Source: Eubacterium sp. (GTDB lineage Bacteria; Bacillota; Clostridia; Oscillospirales; Acutalibacteraceae). From it: a stretch of DNA of 6,633 nucleotides. Position 1 is the first letter of the stretch. Each line of letters opens with the position of its first letter. Location of the stretch: positions 1 through 6,633 of the forward strand of contig JAFYFO010000248.1 of assembly GCA_017543725.1 (NCBI GenBank), written 5' to 3'. Below, in pieces: positions 1 through 6,157 of the stretch. Below the pieces are notes generated by a model, which saw only the letters and a list, made by a program, of their open reading frames with translations, did no database searches and was not told the origin of the DNA. The position numbers were made by a program, and so were the translations under genes.

Positions 1-1831
1 AATCAATATGATGGATGTTGTCAGAAAAAACGGCGATAAGATAGACACAGCGGCGCTTTCCGAAAGGCTTGCCTGCCCCGTTGTTGAAATTTCGGCTCTG
101 AAAGGAACAGGAATTGAAGAGGCTGCAAACGCCGCTATCAAAGCCGCTTCGGGCGATGCGACAGTTCCTCAGCATTCCTTCAGCGGAGTTGTTGAACACG
201 CGCTTGCACACATTGAAGAAAGACTTCTTCACGATATGCCGAAAGAGCAGCAGCGCTGGTACGCAATCAAACTTTTTGAAGGCGATGAAAAAGTTGTTGA
301 AAAACTAAACATCAGCAAAGCGGAACTTGAGCATATTGCAGAAGATATCAAAGCGGCTGAGGAGGAACTCGATGACGACGCAGAATCAATCATAACAAAT
401 GAAAGATATGTTTACATAGGAACAATTATCACTTCCTGCTATTTTAAAGCAAACAAAGGAAAACTCACAACAAGCGATAAAATAGATAAGGTTGTAACAA
501 GCCGTATCTGGGGACTTCCTATATTTGCAGTTGTTATGTTTCTTGTTTATTATATCGCAATGAGAACTGTCGGCTCAGCCGCAACGGACTGGGTTAACGA
601 CGTTCTTTTCGGAGAATGGATTCCCGCAGGAGTCAGCGCTCTGCTTGAGGGAAGAATCCCCGATTGGCTCTTCGGTCTGATAAACGACGGAATTATCGGC
701 GGTATCGGCGCAGTTCTCGGATTTGTTCCGCAGATTCTTGTTTTATTCGTTATGCTTGCCTTCCTTGAAGGATGCGGATATATGGCGCGCGTTGCCTTTG
801 TTATGGATAGAATTTTCCGCCATTTCGGACTTTCGGGCAAATCCTTTATTCCGATGCTCATCGGCTCAGGATGCGGAATTCCCGGCGTTATGGCTTCAAG
901 AACTATTGAAAACGAACGCGACCGCCGTATGACTATTATGACAACAACTTTCGTTCCCTGCTCTGCAAAACTTCCGATTATCGGACTTATCGCAGGCGCG
1001 CTTTTCGGCGGAAGCGGACTTGTTGCGGCTTCTGCATACTTCATCGGCGTTGCGGCAATCATTGTTTCGGGAATTATGCTCAAGAAAACAAAGAGATTTT
1101 CGGGCGACCCCGCTCCCTTTGTTATGGAACTTCCCGCATACCACCTTCCGACAGTCGGAACAGTTCTGCGCTCAACATGGGAAAGAGGCTGGTCCTTCAT
1201 CAAAAAGGCAGGAACGGTTATCCTTCTTTCAACAATCGTTGTCTGGTTCCTTCTTGCATTCGGCGTTGAAGGCGGAAAGTTCACAATGATTGAAGATATT
1301 GATAACTCACTTATGGCAAGAATAGGCAATCTCTTTGCATGGATGTTTGTTCCTCTCGGTTGGGGAAGTTGGAAAACAGCCGTTGCGGCGGTTACGGGAC
1401 TTATTGCAAAAGAAAATGTTGTCAGCACCTTTGGCGAACTTTATCACTTCGGCGGAGAACTTGCTGAAAACGGAGATGAAATCTGGACTAAACTTGCTGC
1501 GGATTTCAGCGCTTTCAGCGGCGGACACGGCGCTCTTGCAGGCTATTCCTATCTTATTTTCAATCTTCTCTGCGCTCCCTGCTTTGCGGCTATCGGCGCA
1601 ATCAAAAGAGAGATGAACAACGCAAAATGGACCTGGTTTGCAATCGGCTATCAATGCGCATTCGCATATCTTATTTCGCTTATTGTTTATCAGTTCGGCT
1701 GCCTCTTCACAGGGGATATCAAGAGCCATATAATCGGCATTATCGCAGCAATCGCAGCCTTTGCGTTCATCTGCTATATGCTTGTTCGCAAAAACAAATA
1801 TGACGAAAACCACTTAACGGTTAAAAGATAA
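1..1831 (+). CDS. feoB: Ferrous iron transport protein B (FeoB), 5'-truncated by window edge
   Basis: Membrane permease that imports Fe(II), with an N-terminal G-protein domain on the cytoplasmic side. The frame is open from base 2, so the gene starts before the window; 609 residues are visible. Numbering from the Met at base 8, the visible part opens inside the G4 motif (Asn-Met-Met-Asp, the NKxD equivalent). G5 (SALKGTG) is at about 29-35, followed by the charged helical GDI-like segment to about 150 and then the membrane domain from about 168. Family hallmarks are the segment EGCGYMARVAF (255-264), GSGCGIPG (286-293), SRTIENERDR (298-307), FVPCSAKLP (315-323) and the second gate half LLCAPCFAAIGAIKRE (520-535). 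Cys 256, 289, 318, 522 and 525 lie in or beside these pore segments. About ten hydrophobic segments are visible. The missing part is roughly 100-130 residues carrying G1-G3. A feoA gene is commonly found upstream but cannot be seen here. The gene is followed by a small Cys-rich partner on the same strand, which supports the call. Confidence 0.97.
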   Translation, partial: INMMDVVRKNGDKIDTAALSERLACPVVEISALKGTGIEEAANAAIKAASGDATVPQHSFSGVVEHALAHIEERLLHDMPKEQQRWYAIKLFEGDEKVVEKLNISKAELEHIAEDIKAAEEELDDDAESIITNERYVYIGTIITSCYFKANKGKLTTSDKIDKVVTSRIWGLPIFAVVMFLVYYIAMRTVGSAATDWVNDVLFGEWIPAGVSALLEGRIPDWLFGLINDGIIGGIGAVLGFVPQILVLFVMLAFLEGCGYMARVAFVMDRIFRHFGLSGKSFIPMLIGSGCGIPGVMASRTIENERDRRMTIMTTTFVPCSAKLPIIGLIAGALFGGSGLVAASAYFIGVAAIIVSGIMLKKTKRFSGDPAPFVMELPAYHLPTVGTVLRSTWERGWSFIKKAGTVILLSTIVVWFLLAFGVEGGKFTMIEDIDNSLMARIGNLFAWMFVPLGWGSWKTAVAAVTGLIAKENVVSTFGELYHFGGELAENGDEIWTKLAADFSAFSGGHGALAGYSYLIFNLLCAPCFAAIGAIKREMNNAKWTWFAIGYQCAFAYLISLIVYQFGCLFTGDIKSHIIGIIAAIAAFAFICYMLVRKNKYDENHLTVKR

Positions 1832-1873
1832 AACATAAAGCCGTTTCAGTTTCTATTAAAAGGAGAAAATACC

Positions 1874-2029
1874 ATGCCGAATATTATTATAACAATTATA
1901 ACAATTGCAGTTATTGGGCTTGCTGTTTTCCTTGCAATCAGAAAATTAGTTAAAGACAGGAAAAACGGCATCGGCGCTTGCGGACAAAAGTGCGCAAACT
2001 GCCCCCACAGTGCAAATTGTCATCACTGA
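1874..2029 (+). CDS. FeoB-associated Cys-rich membrane protein (51 aa)
   Basis: Small single-span membrane protein of the kind repeatedly found right after feoB in Firmicutes. It is thought to assist or regulate FeoB, but its exact role is unproven. Residues 3-22 form a very Ile/Val-rich transmembrane helix. A basic stretch follows (Arg23, Lys24, Lys27, Arg29, Lys30), and then a short Cys/His tail with Cys36, Cys40, Cys43 and Cys49 plus His45, His50 and His51. This suits binding of a metal or Fe-S unit next to the membrane. The start is firm: AGGAG at 1861-1865 lies 8 nt before the ATG, and no other start gives this tail. It begins 42 nt after the feoB stop, with no terminator between, so the two are co-transcribed. 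The hairpin at 2036 ends the transcript. The positive residues after the helix suggest that the Cys tail is cytoplasmic (inference). Confidence 0.9.
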   Translation: MPNIIITIITIAVIGLAVFLAIRKLVKDRKNGIGACGQKCANCPHSANCHH

Positions 2030-2035
2030 AATAAT

Positions 2036-2071
2036 AAAGCGTTTTGCAAGAGTCCCCCTGCAAAACGCTTT
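2036..2071. terminator. Shared Rho-independent terminator between convergent feo and ldh transcripts
   Basis: A perfect 13-bp inverted repeat (2036-2048 with 2059-2071, arm AAAGCGTTTTGCA) encloses a 10-nt loop ending in five C. On the plus strand it is followed by TTTATTTTTT-type sequence (to about 2080), a classic terminator seven bases after the small Cys-rich gene. On the minus strand the stem is followed by TTTATTATTT, a weaker U-tract. It lies 13 bases beyond the ldh stop codon, so it can also serve ldh. Confidence 0.9.
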
Positions 2072-2084
2072 TTATTTTTTATTC

Positions 2085-3041
2085 TCAAACCTCGGGCAAA
2101 ACATCGTTTATAACATCCCTGAGCGTTTGCGCCGATTTTTGCAAATCCTCCTGCTCCTTTTGGTTTAACTCAATCGGAACAGCGGATTCAACGCCGTGTT
2201 TGCCGACAATGCTCGGCATTGAAAGCGCAACGCCCTCAATTCCGTAGTTTCCTTTCTGAATACTTGAAACGGGAAGAATTGATTTTTCATCGCGAACAAT
2301 CGCCTCGCAAATGCGCTTAACGCTCATTGCAATTCCGTAATATGTTGCGCCCTTTTTCTCAATGATTTCATAGGCGCTGTTTTTAACGCCGTAGGCAATT
2401 TCGTGCATTGCCTTATTATGGTTATAATGCCCCCTCATTTCGCAGAAAGCATTAAGAGGAATTCCCGAAACATTCGCACTGCTCCATGCGGCAATCTCAC
2501 TGTCGCCGTGTTCGCCGATAATGAAGGCGTGAATACTTCTCGGGTCAACTCCGAGGTGGTCGCCGAGCAGATATTTGAGCCTTGCGGTATCAAGAACGGT
2601 TCCGCTTCCGAAAACCCTGTTGCTCGGAAAACCGCTGATTTTTGCCGCCGCATATGTCAGAATATCAACGGGATTTGCAACAATGAGCAGAATTCCGGCG
2701 CTGTTGTACTTTGCAATTTCGGGAATAACGGATTTGAAAATGCCGACATTTTTCTTAACAAGGTCCAGCCTTGTTTCACCGGGTTTCTGCCCTGCGCCTG
2801 CGGTAACAACAATAATCGCCGCGTCTGAAATATCGGAATAATCGCCCGCATAAATCTGCATGGGCTTTGCAAAAGGAAGTCCGTGGCTGATATCAAGCGC
2901 CTCGCCCTCTGCCTTTTGCTTATTGTTATCTATCAAAACTATTTCGGAAAAAAGTCCGCTCTCCATAAGCGCAAAAGCTGAAGCGCTGCCGACGAATCCG
3001 CAGCCCACTATTGCAACTTTTCTTGAATTGATTTCTACCAT
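2085..3041 (-). CDS. ldh: L-lactate dehydrogenase (318 aa)
   Basis: Cytosolic NAD-dependent enzyme that reduces pyruvate to L-lactate and regenerates NAD+ in fermentation. The Rossmann motif GCGFVG is at 13-18, with Asp38 as the expected NAD-ribose contact. The active-site loop GAGQKPGETR has Gln85 and Arg91. A Gln at this loop position marks lactate rather than malate dehydrogenases, which carry Arg. Asn123 (ANPVD), Asp151/Arg154 (LDTAR) and the catalytic His178 (IGEHGDSE) are all present. His171 matches the position of the conserved His of the fructose-1,6-bisphosphate site in allosteric bacterial LDHs, with Lys156 where many have Arg, so FBP control is possible but unproven. Length is normal. 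I chose the ATG at 3041 because it has GGGAG 7-8 nt upstream and starts directly before the Rossmann strand. An upstream TTG at 3116 would add 25 Lys/Asn-rich residues encoded by AT-rich leader. It converges on feoB across a shared terminator and appears to be transcribed from its own promoter near 3300. Confidence 0.96.
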   Translation of the reverse strand: MVEINSRKVAIVGCGFVGSASAFALMESGLFSEIVLIDNNKQKAEGEALDISHGLPFAKPMQIYAGDYSDISDAAIIVVTAGAGQKPGETRLDLVKKNVGIFKSVIPEIAKYNSAGILLIVANPVDILTYAAAKISGFPSNRVFGSGTVLDTARLKYLLGDHLGVDPRSIHAFIIGEHGDSEIAAWSSANVSGIPLNAFCEMRGHYNHNKAMHEIAYGVKNSAYEIIEKKGATYYGIAMSVKRICEAIVRDEKSILPVSSIQKGNYGIEGVALSMPSIVGKHGVESAVPIELNQKEQEDLQKSAQTLRDVINDVLPEV

Positions 3042-3048
3042 TTTTATC

Positions 3049-3054
3049 ACTCCC
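3049..3054 (-). promoter_or_regulatory. Ribosome binding site of ldh
   Basis: GGGAGT on the minus strand, 7 nt before the ATG at 3041. It decides the ldh start in favour of this ATG over the upstream in-frame TTG at 3116. Confidence 0.8.
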
Positions 3055-3096
3055 TGTTTATTGTTATATTTTTTCTTTAAAATATTAAGTTTGTTT

Positions 3097-3273
3097 TCAA
3101 TCGGTTTCCGATGCAAGAATTATAACAAATCTATTTGATTTTTTATCATAAACCGTTAAGCACAAAGTTCCCCACCATTCCTTGCCGTCGTCGAAATAAT
3201 CCGACCAGTCCGTTTCCCATTTAAAAACCTCGAGGCAATCCCTTCCGTTTGGGAAAAGAACGGCATTTATTAT
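3097..3273 (-). CDS. Small protein-like open frame (about 58 codons) without a standard start codon
   Basis: Family not firmly recognised. The frame is open from 3294 (just after an in-frame TAA at 3295-3297) to a TGA at 3097-3099, and contains no ATG, GTG or TTG before codon 37. Its composition is nevertheless strongly protein-like: INAVLFPNGRDCLEVF, then WETDWSDYFDDGKEWWG, then a beta-like LCLTVYDKKSNRFVIILAS and an ending in ETD. It has five Trp, two Cys and many acidic residues. By contrast, AT-rich leader DNA would read as Lys/Asn/Ile. I have an impression of similar small hypothetical proteins in Clostridia but cannot confirm it. The region before it carries AAAAGGAAG (3274-3282). A spaced ATA (3268-3270) would be an ATG with one base change, giving a start of Met-Asn-Ala-Val. 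It may therefore be a gene with a lost start (pseudogene), a rare AUA start, or a sequencing error. It lies 55 nt before ldh in the same transcript. Confidence 0.5.
   Translation of the reverse strand: MINAVLFPNGRDCLEVFKWETDWSDYFDDGKEWWGTLCLTVYDKKSNRFVIILASETD
3119..3127 (-). promoter_or_regulatory. Possible second extended -10 promoter for ldh
   Basis: Minus-strand TGTTATAAT (TGn plus a perfect TATAAT) ends about 77 nt before the ldh ATG and would start RNA near 3112. No recognisable -35 is seen 17 nt upstream. It also lies inside the 58-codon open frame, where it encodes Val-Ile-Ile-type residues, so it may be chance. Confidence 0.3.
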
Positions 3274-3282
3274 CTTCCTTTT
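3274..3282 (-). promoter_or_regulatory. Shine-Dalgarno-like AAAAGGAAG in the ldh leader
   Basis: Purine-rich AAAAGGAAG on the minus strand. The only ATG at ideal distance (7 nt, at 3266) opens an unconvincing 36-codon frame ending at 3156. The protein-like frame is offset by one base and offers only ATA at 3273 or 3270. So the site looks functional but points at the wrong frame. Confidence 0.45.
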
Positions 3283-3296
3283 ATCCGATTTGGTTT

Positions 3297-3305
3297 ATTA
3301 TATCA
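3297..3305 (-). promoter_or_regulatory. Extended -10 promoter for the small frame and ldh
   Basis: Minus-strand TGATATAAT is an extended -10 (TGn followed by a perfect TATAAT at 3302-3297). RNA would start near 3290, just upstream of the AAAAGGAAG site, giving a leader of about 250 nt before ldh. The -35 region falls in the stem of the preceding terminator and shows no good TTGACA match, which fits an extended -10 promoter that needs little from -35. Confidence 0.6.
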
Positions 3306-3308
3306 TAT

Positions 3309-3346
3309 AAAAAAAGAAAAGTACAGTCGATAATATCGGCTGTACT
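3309..3346 (-). terminator. Rho-independent terminator of the flavodoxin-ADH-hydrolase operon
   Basis: Read on the minus strand, AGTACAGCCGA (3346-3336) pairs with TCGACTGTACT (3330-3320) around a 5-nt loop. There are 11 positions with a single C/A mismatch, followed at once by a T-rich run (TTCTTTTTTT, 3319-3309). On the plus strand the mismatch becomes a G-U pair but only A-rich sequence follows, so it acts on minus-strand transcripts. It lies 54 nt after the hydrolase stop codon. Confidence 0.85.
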
Positions 3347-3400
3347 AAAAAGAAAGAGAATGAATCCAAATTTAATTTCATTGCTGAATCAAACCTGAAA

Positions 3401-4399
3401 TCAAAGATATTTTTTGAAGAATTCTTCAAGTTTATCAAACGGAATAGCGTTATTATCACCGCCGTCATAAAGGTCGGTATGAACTGCGCCCTCGATAACG
3501 AGCATTTCCTTGTTATCCGAATACTTGTTGCCGTTAATCATATCGTTGAAAGCGTCTTTGCCGAAATAGAAAGAATGTGCTTTATCGCCGTGCATAATCA
3601 TAACTGCGCTTCTGATTTCGTTGCTGTATTGCAGAATCGGCTGATTTATAAAGGATTCACAGCCTATAACATTCCAGCCGCCGTTTGAATTAAGGGAGCG
3701 GGGATGGTATCCTCTTTCGGTTTTATAGTAGTCGTAATAATCCTTAACAAAGAAGGGCGCGTCCTCAGGAAGCGGGTCAACAACTCCGCCGCCGAGTTTA
3801 TATTCGCCGTTTTTCAAATCCTCAAGTCTTTGCGCGCAGAGGGCTTTTTTTGCTTCATAGCGCTTTTCTTCGCTGTTTTCGCTATCAAAATAGCCGTTTG
3901 CGTTAACGCGGGTCATATCATACATTGTTGAAGCAACGGTTGCCTTGATTCTTGTGTCAAGTGCCGCTGTGTTGATTGCCATACCTCCCCAGCCGCAAAT
4001 TCCTATTATGCCTATTCTGTCGGCATCAACATTCTCATTAAGTGAAAGGAAATCAACGGCAGCCATAAAATCTTCGGTGTTGATATCGGGAGAAGCCATA
4101 TATCTTGGCTCACCGCCGCTTTCACCTGTAAAAGATGGGTCAAAGGCTATTGTCAGGAACCCCCGCTGAGCCATTGTTTGCGCATAAAGCCCGCTGCATT
4201 GTTCTTTGACGGCGCCAAACGGTCCGCATACTGCAATTGCAGGCAGTTTGCCCTCAGCATTTTTCGGCATATACATATCAGCCGCAAGCGTTATGCCGTA
4301 GCGGTTTACAAATGTTACCTTGCTGTGGTTAACTTCTTCACTTTTCGGGAAGGTTTTATCCCATTCCCGAATTAATTTCAAATCTTCTTTTTTAATCAT
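3401..4399 (-). CDS. Alpha/beta hydrolase, YcjY / dienelactone hydrolase-like (332 aa)
   Basis: Predicted cytosolic hydrolase of the alpha/beta fold (COG1073-type, like E. coli YcjY). The substrate is unknown; family members are annotated as esterases or dienelactone hydrolases. An N-terminal strand region (VTFVNRYGITLAADMYMP, 28-45) leads to the oxyanion-side motif GPFGAVKEQCSGLYA (59-73), then AFDPSFTGESGGEPR (85-99). The nucleophile elbow GICGWGG (133-139) places Cys135 as nucleophile. His307 in EGAVHTDLYD is the likely catalytic His, and the acid probably comes from the HGDKAHS region (Asp272) or nearby, which is uncertain. There is no signal peptide. I chose the ATG at 4399 because GGAGG lies 7 nt upstream; a GTG at 4453 with a weaker AAAGGA would add 18 residues. 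It is the last gene of the operon, 63 nt after the ADH stop, and a terminator follows. Confidence 0.88.
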   Translation of the reverse strand: MIKKEDLKLIREWDKTFPKSEEVNHSKVTFVNRYGITLAADMYMPKNAEGKLPAIAVCGPFGAVKEQCSGLYAQTMAQRGFLTIAFDPSFTGESGGEPRYMASPDINTEDFMAAVDFLSLNENVDADRIGIIGICGWGGMAINTAALDTRIKATVASTMYDMTRVNANGYFDSENSEEKRYEAKKALCAQRLEDLKNGEYKLGGGVVDPLPEDAPFFVKDYYDYYKTERGYHPRSLNSNGGWNVIGCESFINQPILQYSNEIRSAVMIMHGDKAHSFYFGKDAFNDMINGNKYSDNKEMLVIEGAVHTDLYDGGDNNAIPFDKLEEFFKKYL

Positions 4400-4406
4400 A
4401 ATTATT

Positions 4407-4411
4407 CCTCC
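4407..4411 (-). promoter_or_regulatory. Ribosome binding site of the alpha/beta hydrolase
   Basis: GGAGG on the minus strand, 7 nt before the ATG at 4399. It is stronger and better spaced than the site before the alternative GTG at 4453, and so sets the start. Confidence 0.8.
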
Positions 4412-4462
4412 GACGGACTTAAATTCGAGCCCGATTGTTCTTAAAATAAGCACTATAATCCT

Positions 4463-5629
4463 TTATAAACTCTGCTTTAATATTTCAACAACTTCATCAC
4501 GGCTGAGGACTTTATAACCGCCGTCAAGAATAATTGTTGCGTCGGCGATTCCCTCTATCATATCCTCGGTTGCGCCGAGTTGAGAAAGTGAGAGCGCAAC
4601 TCCGATTTTCTGCATCCAGTCCTTCATTGCTTCAAGACCTTCGGCAGCAATCTGCTCCTCGCTCTTGCCCTCGGGATTAACGCACCAGACTTCCTTTGCA
4701 AAACGCACAAACTTCTTTATGCCGTAGGGCATAATATATCTGTAATACGGAAGTGAAACGGCGGAGAGGGTCATACCGTGGGTCGCGTCGGTGTAAGCAC
4801 CTGCCGCCTGACCAAGCATATGCACCATCCAGTCGGTTGATTTACCTCTTGAAATAAGGGTGTTGAGCGCCCAGGTTGCGCTCCACATAATATTTGAACG
4901 CGCTTCATAATCTTCGGGGTTTTCAACGGCAACAAGCGAACTTCTGATAACGGACTTCATCAGTGCTTCGGCGATATAGTCGCTTGTGTTATCATCGTCG
5001 CCTGAAAAATACTGTTCGCAGATATGATTGAATATATCATAAATGCCTGCAACCATCTGCCTTTTCGGAAGCGACATTGTGTATTTCGGGTTGAGAATTG
5101 AGAATTTCGGCATAACCTCGTCGCCGAATACATGACCGATTTTGAGTTTTTGCTCATGGTTTGTTATAACCGAGCCGCCGTTCATTTCAGAGCCTGTTCC
5201 CGCCATTGTCAGCACACAGCCGACGGGCAAAATCTCGCAATCGGGCTCATCAAAGCGGATAAAGTATTTTTCCCAGGGGTCTTCCCCGCAGTTAACGGAA
5301 ACGGAAACCGCCTTTGCATAGTCGCAGCAGGAGCCTCCTCCGACTGCAAGAAGGAAATCAACATTGTTTTCCCTTGCAATCCGAACTCCCTCACGGAGTT
5401 TTTCAACGGTCGGATTCGGCATAACGCCCGAATCCTCAACAACGGTTTTTCCGTTTCTTTTGAGAATATCAATGATTTCATCATAGAGCCCGTTTTTCTT
5501 AACTGAGCCGCCGCCGTAAATCAACTGAACTGTTTTTCCGTACTTCGGGAGTTCTTCATTTAAAAATTCAAGAGAATTCTCTCCGAAATATAATTTTGTC
5601 GGATTATGAAAACTGAAATTGCCAAGCAT
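4463..5629 (-). CDS. Iron-containing alcohol dehydrogenase, YqhD/butanol dehydrogenase type (388 aa)
   Basis: Cytosolic group III (metal-dependent) alcohol dehydrogenase that interconverts aldehydes and alcohols, usually reducing aldehydes with NAD(P)H. The N-terminal nucleotide-binding part has YGGGSVKKNGLYD (38-50), typical of the NADPH-using YqhD/BDH branch, and GGGSCCDYAKA (97-107) for the dinucleotide phosphates. AGTGSEMNGGSVI (143-155) is conserved in the family. The four metal ligands are intact: Asp198 and His202 (DIFNH), His270 (MVHMLGQ) and His284 (DATHGM). Their spacings equal those of E. coli YqhD (Asp194, His198, His267, His281). Length is full. The start is secure: AGGAGG (5637-5642) lies 7 nt before the ATG. 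The gene begins 24 nt after the stop of the lipoprotein gene and is followed by the hydrolase, so it sits inside an operon. Substrate cannot be told; a butyraldehyde or short reactive aldehyde is plausible. Confidence 0.95.
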   Translation of the reverse strand: MLGNFSFHNPTKLYFGENSLEFLNEELPKYGKTVQLIYGGGSVKKNGLYDEIIDILKRNGKTVVEDSGVMPNPTVEKLREGVRIARENNVDFLLAVGGGSCCDYAKAVSVSVNCGEDPWEKYFIRFDEPDCEILPVGCVLTMAGTGSEMNGGSVITNHEQKLKIGHVFGDEVMPKFSILNPKYTMSLPKRQMVAGIYDIFNHICEQYFSGDDDNTSDYIAEALMKSVIRSSLVAVENPEDYEARSNIMWSATWALNTLISRGKSTDWMVHMLGQAAGAYTDATHGMTLSAVSLPYYRYIMPYGIKKFVRFAKEVWCVNPEGKSEEQIAAEGLEAMKDWMQKIGVALSLSQLGATEDMIEGIADATIILDGGYKVLSRDEVVEILKQSL

Positions 5630-5653
5630 TATTTTTCCTCCTGTATATTATAA

Positions 5654-6157
5654 TTAATCAACTGAAAAATCCGCAGTTATATCGCCGCTGCCGAGAGCCT
5701 CCTCCCAACCGCTCAAATCGTCTATTCTGCCAAGCCTTGTATAACTCCAGGAATTTGAGCCGTAGAACATAACAATCTGATTTGACTGATATAAAACAAT
5801 ATCGCCGGATTTCGTTGTTGTTTGCTTATCGCTTGATTTTAATTTTTTGCCGAGAGCGCCAACCTTTTCAAATCCCGAATAATCGCTCATTTCAACAGTT
5901 AAGCCCCCGTTTTTGATTATCTCATATAATTCCTTTGCCGCAGCGTTGTCTTCAAGCGTTGCGGTGAAGGTTTTTTCGCTGATTCTTATATTTATTTTCA
6001 TTCGGGCTGTTTGCCTTTCTTCATCTTTCGCTTTTGTTGTTTGTTTTGCTTTAGTTGTAACGGCGCTTGTTGTTTGCGCATTTTTTGAAACATCTTTGCA
6101 GGCGCTGAAAGCAAACATCATAAAGGCAAGCAATATGATTGCAAAAAATCTTTTCAT
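5654..6157 (-). CDS. Lipoprotein with cyclophilin-like domain (167 aa)
   Basis: Predicted lipid-anchored extracytoplasmic protein. Residues 2-3 are basic, 4-19 hydrophobic, and the lipobox Phe-Ser-Ala-Cys ends at Cys20, the expected lipidated residue. A Thr/Lys/Ala-rich flexible linker (about 27-52) leads to a cyclophilin-like domain (about 53-167). The domain is recognised from the order MKINIRI, FTATLEDN, AAAKEL, MSDYSGFEK, then GDIVLYQSNQIVMFYG (118-133), SYTRLGRIDD (138-147) and the ending LGSGDITADF. This compact fold (cyclophilin_like2 / DUF-type) is common in gut anaerobes. Proline isomerase activity should not be assumed, and its ligand is unknown. The ATG overlaps the stop of the upstream flavodoxin-family gene (ATGA), and the SD is weak (GGAAAA), so translation is probably coupled. 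ADH follows 24 nt later. Confidence 0.88.
   Translation of the reverse strand: MKRFFAIILLAFMMFAFSACKDVSKNAQTTSAVTTKAKQTTKAKDEERQTARMKINIRISEKTFTATLEDNAAAKELYEIIKNGGLTVEMSDYSGFEKVGALGKKLKSSDKQTTTKSGDIVLYQSNQIVMFYGSNSWSYTRLGRIDDLSGWEEALGSGDITADFSVD

Noticed and set aside
550..1428. Long minus-strand open frame of 292 codons opposite feoB
   Set aside because: It is antisense to clear FeoB membrane-domain sequence, shows no family features, and has Pro/Ser/Arg-rich composition typical of a shadow frame.
1307..1813. Minus-strand 168-codon frame opposite the feoB 3' end
   Set aside because: Cys/Lys-rich shadow of hydrophobic FeoB codons; no ribosome site and no recognisable domain.
3042..3116. 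N-terminal extension of Ldh from a TTG at 3116
   Set aside because: The 25 extra residues are AT-leader-like (Lys/Asn-rich), overlap the leader frame, and the ATG at 3041 has a good ribosome site right before the Rossmann motif.
3156..3266. 36-codon minus-strand frame from the well-placed ATG at 3266
   Set aside because: Its Shine-Dalgarno spacing is good but the translation is low-complexity and unprotein-like, while the frame offset by one base reads as a convincing protein. Kept only as part of the start-codon puzzle.
3042..3310. Rex (NADH-sensing) operator in front of ldh
   Set aside because: Searched for TTGTTAA-N4-TTAACAA by eye because clostridial ldh genes are often Rex targets. Only half-site resemblances (for example ATAACAA near the ribosome site) were found, with no paired half.
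4400..4453. 18-residue N-terminal extension of the hydrolase from a GTG at 4453
   Set aside because: The GTG has only a moderate AAAGGA site, and the added residues are unlike the family's start; GGAGG 7 nt before the ATG at 4399 is the better choice.
5132..5506. Plus-strand 124-codon frame opposite the ADH gene
   Set aside because: The ADH frame carries all catalytic and cofactor motifs; this is its complement and has no independent support.
5647..5652. Minus-strand TATAAT before the ADH gene
   Set aside because: Transcription would start inside the AGGAGG ribosome site, leaving no usable leader, and there is no -35. More likely AT-rich spacer within an operon.
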